Assembly (NCBI GenBank): GCA_044238935.1
Contig: JBIICI010000001.1
Coordinates: 124,001-188,000 of the forward strand
Direction of reading: 5' to 3'
DNA length: 64,000 nucleotides
DNA from: JBIICI01 sp044238935
GTDB taxonomy: Bacteria > Pseudomonadota > Alphaproteobacteria > Micavibrionales > Micavibrionaceae
The position numbers and the translations under genes are program-made. Under the pieces are notes generated by a model, which was given only the letters and a program-made list of their open reading frames with translations, did not search any database and had not been told where the DNA came from. Within the stretch, counting starts at the first letter, position 1. The number at the start of each line of letters is the position of its first letter. Below are positions 26,057 to 34,138 of this stretch, piece after piece.

Positions 26057-26979
26057 TTGGGAGAGATAAAATTGCATGTGCATACATAGATTATACACAT
26101 GTAAGCAAAGAGGCTATGACCAACTTATTTAATCAACATGCATCAACTCATATAAAATTATCTCCAAATGAGGCACGTCTTTATACATGCCAACGTGCTG
26201 AAATATATAGAGTTGATGGGGTTCCGCGCTTAGATGAGTTCACGAAAGTAGTCGATCATGTTAATATATCTCAAGGTTACAAAGATGTTTTGGAAAGAAT
26301 GTTAACTATAGCCTCGGGTTTAAATTCATGGTTTTTAGGAGAAAAATATATAGCAAGTCAATTAGTAAGATCATTTGAAGCAACAACTACCAATCCAGAA
26401 TTATTACAACTTTCCCAGCTAGCTTATAAATATGGTCGATCAATTAGAGATGATACAGGCTTAGTCGCGAAAGCAGATTATCCTGATGTTGCATTAGAAT
26501 TACTTAGCGAAAGAGCAAACTTGGATAATGATTGCGCCATCATAATTTTTGGTGGAGGTATGCTTGGACTCTCCAGCGCTGATACTTTTGCTGCAGATGG
26601 ATTTCAAGATATAAAGCTTGTAACAAGAAACCCTAAAAAACTTAGAAAAAAAGCTGTATCTAATCATCAGTCTTTAAAATTAATGAATTTACGAGATGAG
26701 CTAAAAAGCAAAAAATTTGTGGCAGTCTTGGCCACTCTTAACATCACTCCTCAATATGCTAGCGAAATAAATTCATTTTTAGATACTTCAAATTGTATAG
26801 GAATTGCTGAATTATCTGCCTTACCTCTACAGAGAACAATTAGAAGGGATGTGCCTTACTTTCATATGTATGGAGACGAATTTGCAGAAAAAATAGCCAC
26901 TTACAATGAAATGATTAGCCACATAGTTCCGAAGGCTCAAAAAGCTATTAAGAAAACTATAAAAACTTTAGGTAAGTAA
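26053..26979 (+). CDS. Shortened glutamyl-tRNA reductase-like protein
   Basis: Resembles GluTR (HemA of the C5 pathway), which reduces Glu-tRNA to glutamate-1-semialdehyde with NADPH. Seen: LYTCQRAEIY with Cys46, the place of the catalytic cysteine in STCNRTEIY; TIASGLNSWFLGE, matching VASGLDSLVLGE; GRSIRDDTGL; and a Rossmann segment IIIFGGGMLGLSSAD for the cofactor. At 308 residues it lacks the C-terminal dimerisation domain of the normal protein of about 420. Most alphaproteobacteria make 5-aminolevulinate from glycine and succinyl-CoA, so a GluTR homologue is unexpected and a role other than haem synthesis is likely. No hemL-like gene is near. The adjacent gltX supports Glu-tRNA as substrate. 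Similarity is clear by motif; activity is inferred. Confidence 0.75.
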   Translation: MIGRDKIACAYIDYTHVSKEAMTNLFNQHASTHIKLSPNEARLYTCQRAEIYRVDGVPRLDEFTKVVDHVNISQGYKDVLERMLTIASGLNSWFLGEKYIASQLVRSFEATTTNPELLQLSQLAYKYGRSIRDDTGLVAKADYPDVALELLSERANLDNDCAIIIFGGGMLGLSSADTFAADGFQDIKLVTRNPKKLRKKAVSNHQSLKLMNLRDELKSKKFVAVLATLNITPQYASEINSFLDTSNCIGIAELSALPLQRTIRRDVPYFHMYGDEFAEKIATYNEMISHIVPKAQKAIKKTIKTLGK

Positions 26980-26986
26980 GAAAATA

Positions 26987-27631
26987 ATGAAACTAAAGAA
27001 AGAATTCAAAAAAATTGATTGTGAAAATACAAGGCAATATGATCCATCTAAACTGATAGATCATTGTAAAGTTGTATGTATTATGGATACTTTTGCAAGA
27101 GAGGTGCCTGATTTCTTTGGCAAGAATCTATCATTTGGGTTTGTGTTCGGAGGATTTGCTAAGGGGTACGCTACAGCTGATCACGATCTTGATTGCTTTA
27201 TTTGCTTAAAAAACTTTAATGATAAGCAAGTTTCCAATTTTCGTGAATGGTATTTTTCTGTTCATTCACAGTATGATTTATCTCCCGATATTGAAATGCC
27301 TGGCTCAATAATGGATGAAAAACATCTTTCGGAAAAATTGCGTTTTGCTATTGCTAACCCTTTAAAACCAACAATAGAGAGTAGCTATGAAAAACAATCA
27401 ATTGTGTGGGCTGATATTATGCTAGGAGAAAAAGCCTCTAAAATTGGTGATCTTACACAACTCAACTCTTTTGAACATATGGTTCGGGGGCTGAACCAAC
27501 GTTGGAGAAAGGAATTGATCGCTATATTGGGTGAAGAAGTAGATTTGGAAACAGCTAAGCTGCCAATTACGAGGCTTTTTAGAAAGTCTGTGAAATATCT
27601 AAAAAAGGGTCACAGATTATTGCAGCCATGA
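26987..27631 (+). CDS. Nucleotidyltransferase-fold protein
   Basis: 214 residues with the polymerase-beta nucleotidyltransferase signature: FGGFAKGYATADHDLDCFI, with G55-G56 and the metal pair D67-x-D69, plus a possible third Asp in VWADIMLGEK. Members add NMP to proteins, tRNA ends, small molecules or antibiotics. No second domain is recognised; the C-terminal 60 residues are helical and basic. It starts 7 bp after the GluTR-like gene and is followed by gltX, so the substrate may be tRNA-Glu or a product of Glu-tRNA. Toxin-type nucleotidyltransferases that modify tRNA are one alternative. The fold call is good; the substrate is unknown. Confidence 0.72.
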   Translation: MKLKKEFKKIDCENTRQYDPSKLIDHCKVVCIMDTFAREVPDFFGKNLSFGFVFGGFAKGYATADHDLDCFICLKNFNDKQVSNFREWYFSVHSQYDLSPDIEMPGSIMDEKHLSEKLRFAIANPLKPTIESSYEKQSIVWADIMLGEKASKIGDLTQLNSFEHMVRGLNQRWRKELIAILGEEVDLETAKLPITRLFRKSVKYLKKGHRLLQP

Positions 27632-27676
27632 TAATTGTATGTTTATATAGCTGAAAGATATAAAAAGGATCTAGAA

Positions 27677-29146
27677 ATGTCTGATGTAATTACAAGATTT
27701 GCCCCTTCCCCTACAGGAGACCTTCACCTTGGCGGTGTTAGAACAGCTTTATATAATTGGTTGTGGGCTCGAAAAAATAAAGGGAAATTTATATTAAGGA
27801 TTGAAGATACGGATTTCGATAGATCTTCTGAGAAATCAGCTGAAATTATTATAGAGGCACTACAATGGCTGGGCTTGACTTGGGATGAAGGACCCTATTA
27901 TCAATCAGAGAGATTTTCTCTGTATACAGATAAATTACACACTCTAAAGGAGCAAGGGCTTATATATCCTGCTTTTGAAACAAAAGAAGAGCTTGAACAA
28001 AAAAGGGAAAGAGCTCTTCGTGGTGAAGGATCGAATATATATGATCGCAGCTCGTTAAAGCTTTCTGCTGAAGAAGTTCAAAAAAGAATTGATAATGGCA
28101 TGCCTTATGTTTGGAGATTCAAAACTCCTGAAGAAGGTTATACCCATGTGCCTGAACTTTTAACAGGAGACGGGAAGTCACGGTTCAAAAATTCTGAAAT
28201 TGGAGATTTTATTATTACGCGACCTACGCAAGGTGAAAATCTTGGAGTCCCTCTCTACAATTTTGCTTGTGCAATAGATGATGGGGAAATGAACATTAGT
28301 CATGTAATCCGTGGAAATGAGCATTTTACAAACGCCCCTAAACAAATTCTTTTGAGCCAAGCATTGGGTTATAGAACGCCACAGTTCGTTCACTTGCCTG
28401 TTATAACAAAAAATGGCAAAAAGATGAGTAAAAGAGATATCGATGTTGATGGAAAATACCCCGTAAGTGTATTAGAAAGAAAAAATAAAGGGTATTTAAG
28501 TGAAGCAACACTTAATTATATTTCTTTACTTGGTTGGTCAGATGAATCGGGCAAAGAAATTTTAGAACTGGAAGAAATGATTAGCTCTTTTTCTTTATCA
28601 CGCTTAAACAAGTCAAATGCAAATTTTGATGAAGATAAATATCTTCATTTTAATACGCATTACATAAAGTCAATTGAGCCATCAGAATTATTAGACAGAT
28701 TAGTCCACTTTTTCGAAGAAGTGGGTATTGATCTCTCAAATTATGATCATTGCTGGCTCGCTTTAGTCTTTGATACAGTTAAACCTCGATGCTCTCTCTT
28801 ATCAGATTTTCCTGAACAAACATCTTATTTTTTTAATGACCAATTAAACTATACATTAGAAAGCTCGCCGTTTTCAAAAGATATTGAAAAATCTGAAAAG
28901 ATATTACTATCTCTTGTGGAAAATTTAAAAAACCAAAATTGGGATAAGGATGCAGTTGAAGCTGGAATTAAAAAAACTATTGAAGACTTAGGCATAAAGT
29001 TTAAAGATTTAGGTCCAGCTGTTCGTTATGCTTTAACAGGTCGTGAGCAAGCGCCTAGTATTGGAGATATTGCTTTTGCTCTAGGAAAGAACAGAGCTCT
29101 AAATAGATTAATGAAAAGTTATGAGTATATAAAAACCTTAAAATGA
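27677..29146 (+). CDS. gltX: Glutamyl-tRNA synthetase (island copy)
   Basis: Class I synthetase that charges tRNA-Glu (and tRNA-Gln in species without GlnRS). Seen: RFAPSPTGDLHLGGVRTALYNW with HLGG as the HIGH signature, GLTWDEGPYYQSER, VIRGNEHFTNAPKQILLSQALGY, KKMSKRD as the KMSKS loop, and a C-terminal anticodon domain ending EQAPSIGDIAFALGKNRALNRL. The frame opens at 27635 but ATG 27677, with AAGGA before it, fits the family and gives 489 residues, full length. AT-rich and AGA-rich like its operon partners. It is either the main GluRS captured within the island or, more likely given the context, a dedicated second copy. Confidence 0.92.
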   Translation: MSDVITRFAPSPTGDLHLGGVRTALYNWLWARKNKGKFILRIEDTDFDRSSEKSAEIIIEALQWLGLTWDEGPYYQSERFSLYTDKLHTLKEQGLIYPAFETKEELEQKRERALRGEGSNIYDRSSLKLSAEEVQKRIDNGMPYVWRFKTPEEGYTHVPELLTGDGKSRFKNSEIGDFIITRPTQGENLGVPLYNFACAIDDGEMNISHVIRGNEHFTNAPKQILLSQALGYRTPQFVHLPVITKNGKKMSKRDIDVDGKYPVSVLERKNKGYLSEATLNYISLLGWSDESGKEILELEEMISSFSLSRLNKSNANFDEDKYLHFNTHYIKSIEPSELLDRLVHFFEEVGIDLSNYDHCWLALVFDTVKPRCSLLSDFPEQTSYFFNDQLNYTLESSPFSKDIEKSEKILLSLVENLKNQNWDKDAVEAGIKKTIEDLGIKFKDLGPAVRYALTGREQAPSIGDIAFALGKNRALNRLMKSYEYIKTLK

Positions 29147-29322
29147 TGAAAGTAAATAATCTAACCCTCCATCCCAGCAATAGTGGCGGTGCTTTGTTGG
29201 ATGAGGCGGGTAATGTTATTGGTATTGCGGCAATGGGGTACACAACAGATAATATCCCCACAGGTCTGAATTTCTTTATTCCCATCGAAGAAGCTGTTAA
29301 TGTGCTGCATTTGAGAGAGTAA
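29143..29322 (+). pseudogene. Displaced 3' fragment of the serine protease gene
   Basis: Encodes the last 50 residues of the protease (LTLHPSNSGGALLDEAGNVIG ... HLRE) detached from its N-terminus by the island. An ATG at 29143 overlaps the gltX stop (ATGA) and keeps the frame open for 59 codons, so a small product could be made, but it lacks His and Asp of the catalytic triad. The Gly before NSGG has become Ser (GGC to AGC), as expected of a sequence no longer under selection. It probably preserves the original C-terminus of the gene. Confidence 0.88.
29164..29314 (+). repeat. Right 151-bp direct repeat of the island
   Basis: Second copy of 24933-25083, 149 of 151 identical, same orientation. 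Confidence 0.95.
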
Positions 29323-29330
29323 TATGTTTC

Positions 29331-30254
29331 TTACATATGCCGAATCTGAATCGCCACAGGCCCCAAAATCACGATAAACAAGACGGGCAAGAAGAAGACA
29401 ATCATTGGCACGGTTAATTTGGGCGGTAAGGATGCCGCTTTTTGCTCCGCCATGGCCATGCGTTGATCGCGCAAATCTTCTGACATCACGCGTAAGGCTT
29501 GGGATATGGATGTTCCATATTGCTCGGCTTGCAACAATGCGGTGGCAAAGCTGCGTGCGGCACCGCTGCCAACACGCTTGGCAAAATCTTGTAAGGCTTG
29601 GCGGCGATCACTTAACATGGCCATTTCCACACTTAAAATCCCTAATTCTTCGGCCAAGATCTCAGAATGATCTGCGACTTCGCCTGCGACACGATCAATG
29701 GCTTGTTCTAATCCTATACCGCCTTGTACGCAAATTAACAGCATGTCCAAGGCATCGGGGAATGTTTGGTTGATTTCTTGCGTGCGTTTTGTGGCGATAT
29801 TCTTGACCAAAATATACGGCAATTTTGCTCCGAATAAAGCGGCTCCGCCTAAGATCAACAGCATGACAAAATTCGACAATTCTTTTTCACTGTTATGGAT
29901 AAACATCATGGCAACCAAGACAAAAATAAAGGGTAGAATGATGATCCCCATCATATATTTAAACGGTGCTTTGGGATCACGAATTCCTGCCTGCAGCAAC
30001 TGCCCCCGAATCCGCTCCCCCATAGAACCCAGCATTTGTTGCATTTTATAAAAATGATTGATGGACTGACTGGCGGAAACATGTTCGGCATTTTTACCAA
30101 TATTATTTTTGGCTTGGTCAAACATGATTTTTCTGCGTTTGGCGATTATCTGCTGGTAATGTTCTTTTTTCTCCGTCCGATTTAGAAACGGCAATGCAAA
30201 GGCAACGAAAGACCCCCCTGCTAAAATGGCACTGATGATCATGGTGCTATCCAT
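29331..30254 (-). CDS. tadC: Tad pilus inner membrane protein TadC
   Basis: Platform protein of the tight-adherence (type IVc) pilus machine, 307 residues. Seen: type II secretion F domain with ALDMLLICVQGGIGLEQAIDRVA and ERYGTSISQALRVMSEDLRDQRMAMAEQKAASLPPKLTVPMIVFFLPVLFIVILGP-type ending, and hydrophobic segments at the N-terminus, about 100-145, and the C-terminus. In most genomes tadC directly follows tadB; here a foreign gene of 1.25 kb lies between them. The 3' end faces the displaced protease fragment with only 8 bp between. Confidence 0.9.
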   Translation of the reverse strand: MDSTMIISAILAGGSFVAFALPFLNRTEKKEHYQQIIAKRRKIMFDQAKNNIGKNAEHVSASQSINHFYKMQQMLGSMGERIRGQLLQAGIRDPKAPFKYMMGIIILPFIFVLVAMMFIHNSEKELSNFVMLLILGGAALFGAKLPYILVKNIATKRTQEINQTFPDALDMLLICVQGGIGLEQAIDRVAGEVADHSEILAEELGILSVEMAMLSDRRQALQDFAKRVGSGAARSFATALLQAEQYGTSISQALRVMSEDLRDQRMAMAEQKAASLPPKLTVPMIVFFLPVLFIVILGPVAIQIRHM

Positions 30255-30321
30255 GGATGATCTTCCTCAATCTTTGTCTATCTGTTTTAAGGATACAGCA
30301 TAATTGTTAAATAATTACATA

Positions 30322-31569
30322 TTATCCATTATTGAGGTGTGTATTTTTTATAGCCAGCTTCTTCCATTCCTTGGCTTTATTGCTCACAGCAATAATCCCA
30401 TCATCTCCTTTATCAGTGCCTGTTACCAAATAAGCATCTGGTGTATAGATTTTATCCAGACGATCTTGATCTTTATTTGCTAATAAATTAATATGCGTAC
30501 TGTCTTGGTCTAATAATTTCTTCATTGAATGGGGGTTTGTTGAAAAATGCCCTGCGCCATAAAAAATGCAACCCTTGCCTTGTGTATACTTGATTTTATT
30601 GCTTGTTATTCTGTCATCGACAAGTGGGTCGGATTCTTTGAGAAAAAGATCGGATAAAGCTAAGAGAGGCGTCGATGGTCTTAAATAGCTTTCAAAATCT
30701 ATATATCCATAAATCCTTTCTTGAATCCAGCCAGCAGGTGCTGAGGGAATTGTCAGAAGCTCAAAAAGTTTTATATTTTCATCCCCTTCTTCAGAAAGTC
30801 GTGTATCTACAGGAATAACATTTATGTTTGGATGGTTTTGTACGGCGTGCATGAATGCTTCTGCTTCGGCGGCGGCTTGTTTTGGCATTGTTGTCCAGCC
30901 TGATACAAAATTATATGAAAGCGTTAAGGAATCCTTATCTTTCTTTTTAATTCTCTGAATAATTGAAGAACGATCAGGCTCGCTTTCAATCATAAAATTA
31001 TGAAAGCCTTTATTTTCTAAAATATTCAGAACATCCTTGTCTCTTACGAATAGGCGTATACTTGCTTTTCTGTGATCCGTATCGCCAAATAAAAAATATT
31101 TTGGTGTGTTTTGTGCCGCCACTTTTAAAAATTCTTGTTGTAATTTATTGGGGCGGGTATTGGATAAATCCTGTGGCGTTTTAAATGCTGGCGCAATAGC
31201 CGCATAGGATATGAGTACAGGATACTCAAGTAAAACTCCAATTGAAACTCCAATTGTTATCATTGCTAAGGCTTTTGATACAATGAATCTACCCATAATA
31301 AAGACTTGCTCAATCAAATCCTTGGAATCCATATATTTCTTTCGTTCCTGAAAAATCCGTTTGTTTATAAAATCCCTGTTTTCAACAATCTTAGGATCTT
31401 TGTTTCTTTTAAAAACATCTAACAGAGTTTTGATTGTTGGCGGTATACGCGAAGCCATATCTATTGGTGCCAATACTATAGCCTCCGCCGTAAGTAAAAA
31501 TATTTTTAATAGGGGATTTTTGGTTAATTTGGAGACATATGTTTTGGGCATTTTGACGAGTTCGGGCAT
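30322..31569 (-). CDS. Membrane protein with ChaN/TraB-like domain, unknown function
   Basis: 415 residues. N-terminal 150 residues hold two hydrophobic stretches (LLKIFLLTAEAIVLAPI and ALAMITIGVSIGVLLEYPVLI) and a basic linker. The rest is a soluble domain with YFLFGDTDHRK at its start, FMIESEPDRSS, NINVIPVDTR, and GCIFYGAGHFSTNPHSM near the end. A GDxDH start, an internal acidic ESEPD and a GxGH near the end are reminiscent of the ChaN/TraB/EreA-like alpha-beta hydrolytic superfamily, but this is weak. It is inserted between tadC and tadB on the same strand and is AT-richer than they are. A part in the pilus system is not shown; insertion by transfer is likely. Confidence 0.55.
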   Translation of the reverse strand: MPELVKMPKTYVSKLTKNPLLKIFLLTAEAIVLAPIDMASRIPPTIKTLLDVFKRNKDPKIVENRDFINKRIFQERKKYMDSKDLIEQVFIMGRFIVSKALAMITIGVSIGVLLEYPVLISYAAIAPAFKTPQDLSNTRPNKLQQEFLKVAAQNTPKYFLFGDTDHRKASIRLFVRDKDVLNILENKGFHNFMIESEPDRSSIIQRIKKKDKDSLTLSYNFVSGWTTMPKQAAAEAEAFMHAVQNHPNINVIPVDTRLSEEGDENIKLFELLTIPSAPAGWIQERIYGYIDFESYLRPSTPLLALSDLFLKESDPLVDDRITSNKIKYTQGKGCIFYGAGHFSTNPHSMKKLLDQDSTHINLLANKDQDRLDKIYTPDAYLVTGTDKGDDGIIAVSNKAKEWKKLAIKNTHLNNG

Positions 31570-31654
31570 TTAAGCGACATCCTGTTTTTATATTATAAAA
31601 TTGATTTTAAGTTTTATTATATAATACAAAAATATATGTCAATATATTTATCCT

Positions 31655-32632
31655 TCAAACCTTAAAATTAATCATCGCCTTCATGACTAAGACCCCTAAT
31701 AACATCATGCCCATAGCAACCCCCAGAAGGACTTTGCCAAAGGGGTCGGTAAATAAAACTAAAATCCATTCTTTGTTTAAAAAATAAATGCCTGTTCCCA
31801 CCAAGATGGGTAATGCACCGATGATGGAGGCCGAAGCATTGGCCTCAGAGGCTAAGGCTTTGACCTTACGCCGTAGTTTAAACCGCGCACGGATCACATT
31901 GGCCATGTTGGTGAGGACTTCAGCTAAGGATGATCCTGTTTGGGCTTGGATGGTGATGCCCGTGGCAAACATGCGCATTTCAGGCAGCGGCATGCGTTCT
32001 GCAGCTTGTTGGACGGCTTCGTACAAAGGGATGCCCACTTTTTGGGCATCGTAAATCAGGCTCATTTCCTCTTGGATAGGGCCATCATATTCACGGGCGA
32101 TCATTTTAATCGCCTCCGCAATGGGCATCCCAGCTTTTAACAAGCGCACGACGCCTTCCAGCGCGTCACCGAAATCTTTTAAGAATCGTTTTTGGCGTTT
32201 TTGGGTTTTATGATGAATGATAAACCGTGGAATCCCAAGCAATCCAAACACAGCTGATAATAGTATCACCAAGGGGGAATAGCCCATGATTTTTGTCAAA
32301 CTCATGACAATCAAGCATAAAATCAATGAAAAAATCCAATATTGTTTGACACTGATTTTTAATCCCGCGCGCCTTAATTGCGTTGTCAGACTCACGCGAC
32401 CTTTGGCGTTTTGGGATTGATCACTATCTTTGAGTTTTTTAGAGAGTTCTTGGCGGCGGCGATTTTTGGCGTTTTGGTTTTTATCAGAATCGGATGGCGT
32501 ATGGGCATCAGGATTGCGATAGATCAGGGCAAGCGCTTGCTGGCGCTTTGTTTTTCTGAGGTTTAAGATTCCCAAATAAAACACCATACATAAAACACAT
32601 CCCAAAACACCTAAAAACGCAGCCATATTCAT
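31655..32632 (-). CDS. tadB: Tad pilus inner membrane protein TadB
   Basis: Platform protein paired with TadC, 325 residues. Seen: N-terminal membrane segment, a polar DKNQNAKNRRRQEL linker, two central hydrophobic segments (about 95-135), and a type II secretion F domain with FGDALEGVVRLLKAGMPIAEAIKMIAREYDGPIQEEM and ITIQAQTGSSLAEVLTNMANVIRARFKLRRKVKALASEANASA, classic TadB wording, then two C-terminal membrane segments. It starts 9 bp after the end of cpaF, in the same operon. Confidence 0.92.
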   Translation of the reverse strand: MNMAAFLGVLGCVLCMVFYLGILNLRKTKRQQALALIYRNPDAHTPSDSDKNQNAKNRRRQELSKKLKDSDQSQNAKGRVSLTTQLRRAGLKISVKQYWIFSLILCLIVMSLTKIMGYSPLVILLSAVFGLLGIPRFIIHHKTQKRQKRFLKDFGDALEGVVRLLKAGMPIAEAIKMIAREYDGPIQEEMSLIYDAQKVGIPLYEAVQQAAERMPLPEMRMFATGITIQAQTGSSLAEVLTNMANVIRARFKLRRKVKALASEANASASIIGALPILVGTGIYFLNKEWILVLFTDPFGKVLLGVAMGMMLLGVLVMKAMINFKV

Positions 32633-32641
32633 ATCTTCATC

Positions 32642-34126
32642 CTATCCATACGCCCCTTCCATAGCATCCAGCACAAGCTGATCAACACCATATTGGCGTG
32701 CCTTATCCCAGAATTTAGGGCGCAGACCTGTGGATTTTAGGGAACAGATTAATTTGCCGTTTTTATCTTCGCCTGTAATTTCTAATTTGAAGAGATCTTG
32801 CATGCTAATTACCTCTCCTTCCATCCCTGTGATTTCTGAGATATGGGTCAATTTTCGTGATCCATCACGCAAACGCTGTACCTGTATCACCACATGCACG
32901 GCGGAGGCGATTTGTTCGCGCACGGCAAGGATTGGAATATTAAATCCCCCCATGGCGATCATATTTTCCATCCTTGACATGGCTTCTCTTGGGTTATTGG
33001 CGTGCACTGTTCCCATTGATCCATCATGACCTGTATTCATGGCTTGTAAGAGGTCAAAGGCTTCAGGCCCCCGAACCTCCCCCACGATAATGCGTTCAGG
33101 GCGCATCCGCAGGCAGTTTTTAACCAAATCCCGCATGGTGACTTCCCCCACGCCCTCTAAGTTCGGAGGGCGTGTTTCCAAACGCACGACATGGCGTTGT
33201 TGTAATTGGAGTTCACACGCATCTTCGCAGGTAATGATCCGCTCATCTTGGTCAATATAACGTGTTAGGCAATTCAACATTGTGGTTTTACCTGAGCCCG
33301 TTCCCCCTGATACCAGCACATTCACACGGCACCGCCCAATGGCCATGACTAATTTGGCACAGCTGGGGGTCATCGCGCCAAAATCGACCAATTTATCAAG
33401 CGTCAATTTATCCTTAGAAAATTTCCGAATGGTCACGCATGCGCCGTCCACAGCCAAGGGCGAAATAATTGCATTGACCCGTGATCCATCAGGTAAACGG
33501 GCATCACAAATGGGCGATGATTCATCAACCCGTCGCCCAATCGCCCCAACAATTCGCTGGCATATTGTGGTCAAATGGGCATTGTCACGGAATTTAATGT
33601 CTGTGAGTTCAATTTTTCCACCAACCTCAATATAGGTGGTATCAGGGCCATTAATCATAATATCCGCAATATCATCGCGTTCTAATAACGGTTCTAGGGG
33701 GCCAAAACCCAGCATATCATCAGCACATTCACGGGCAATTTGTGAGATTTCTGTGGGTGTTACATCAAGATTACGAAAGCGGGCGATTTCTTCCACGGCG
33801 GATAAAATCTCATCGCGTGCGCCTTTGGCCTCCATCCGTGCCAATGATTTTAAATCAATCCCATCCCGTAAATCGATCCATATTCGGTTACGCGCCCGTT
33901 GTAAGCGCAATGATGTCATAGATGCCGCAGGCCTTTCTTCCTTAACGGGCAAAGGCTGTGTTACGAAAATGCTTGCATCTGCGGGGGTTGCTATGGGTTG
34001 CATCACAGTTTCATCAGATATATTATCCAACTCTTGTTCTAACTGTGGGCGTTGAGATGTCTCAGGCGGTGATGTTTTCACCTCTTGTGATCCATGATTA
34101 TCTTTTTTCTTTCCAAATCCTGCCAC
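32642..34126 (-). CDS. cpaF: Tad pilus assembly ATPase CpaF/TadA
   Basis: Hexameric ATPase that drives extension and retraction of Tad pili, 494 residues. Seen: a variable N-terminus of about 80 residues, PLEPLLERDDIADIMINGPDTTYIEVGGKIELTD, Walker A VSGGTGSGKTTMLN, Asp box and His box region (ITCEDACELQLQQRHVVRLETRPPNLEG), Walker B MRPERIIVGEVRGPEAFDLLQAMNTGHDGSMGTVHANNP. The 12-bp gap to cpaE and 9-bp gap to tadB indicate one transcript. Length is normal. Confidence 0.95.
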   Translation of the reverse strand: MAGFGKKKDNHGSQEVKTSPPETSQRPQLEQELDNISDETVMQPIATPADASIFVTQPLPVKEERPAASMTSLRLQRARNRIWIDLRDGIDLKSLARMEAKGARDEILSAVEEIARFRNLDVTPTEISQIARECADDMLGFGPLEPLLERDDIADIMINGPDTTYIEVGGKIELTDIKFRDNAHLTTICQRIVGAIGRRVDESSPICDARLPDGSRVNAIISPLAVDGACVTIRKFSKDKLTLDKLVDFGAMTPSCAKLVMAIGRCRVNVLVSGGTGSGKTTMLNCLTRYIDQDERIITCEDACELQLQQRHVVRLETRPPNLEGVGEVTMRDLVKNCLRMRPERIIVGEVRGPEAFDLLQAMNTGHDGSMGTVHANNPREAMSRMENMIAMGGFNIPILAVREQIASAVHVVIQVQRLRDGSRKLTHISEITGMEGEVISMQDLFKLEITGEDKNGKLICSLKSTGLRPKFWDKARQYGVDQLVLDAMEGAYG

Positions 34127-34138
34127 TTTATATGATCC

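Larger units (their letters stand above)
25084..29163 (+). mobile_element. Inserted island with Glu-tRNA-related operon
   Basis: The DNA between the two direct repeats, about 4.1 kb. It is visibly AT-richer than the flanks and uses AGA for arginine often, whereas the flanking genes favour CGT/CGC. It holds one tight operon of four plus-strand genes: unknown (25187), GluTR-like (26053), nucleotidyltransferase (26987) and gltX (27677). No integrase, transposase or terminal inverted repeat is visible, so the mechanism of insertion is unclear. Duplication of the target gene's 3' end resembles site-specific islands, but could also come from recombination with DNA of a relative. Confidence 0.75.

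Noticed and set aside
26053..26979. Calling the GluTR-like gene hemA in a haem pathway
   Set aside because: It lacks the C-terminal domain, has no hemL partner, and sits in an acquired operon; the symbol would mislead.
25084..29163. Prophage or transposon origin of the island
   Set aside because: No phage structural, integrase or transposase gene and no terminal inverted repeats are visible; only direct repeats of host sequence.
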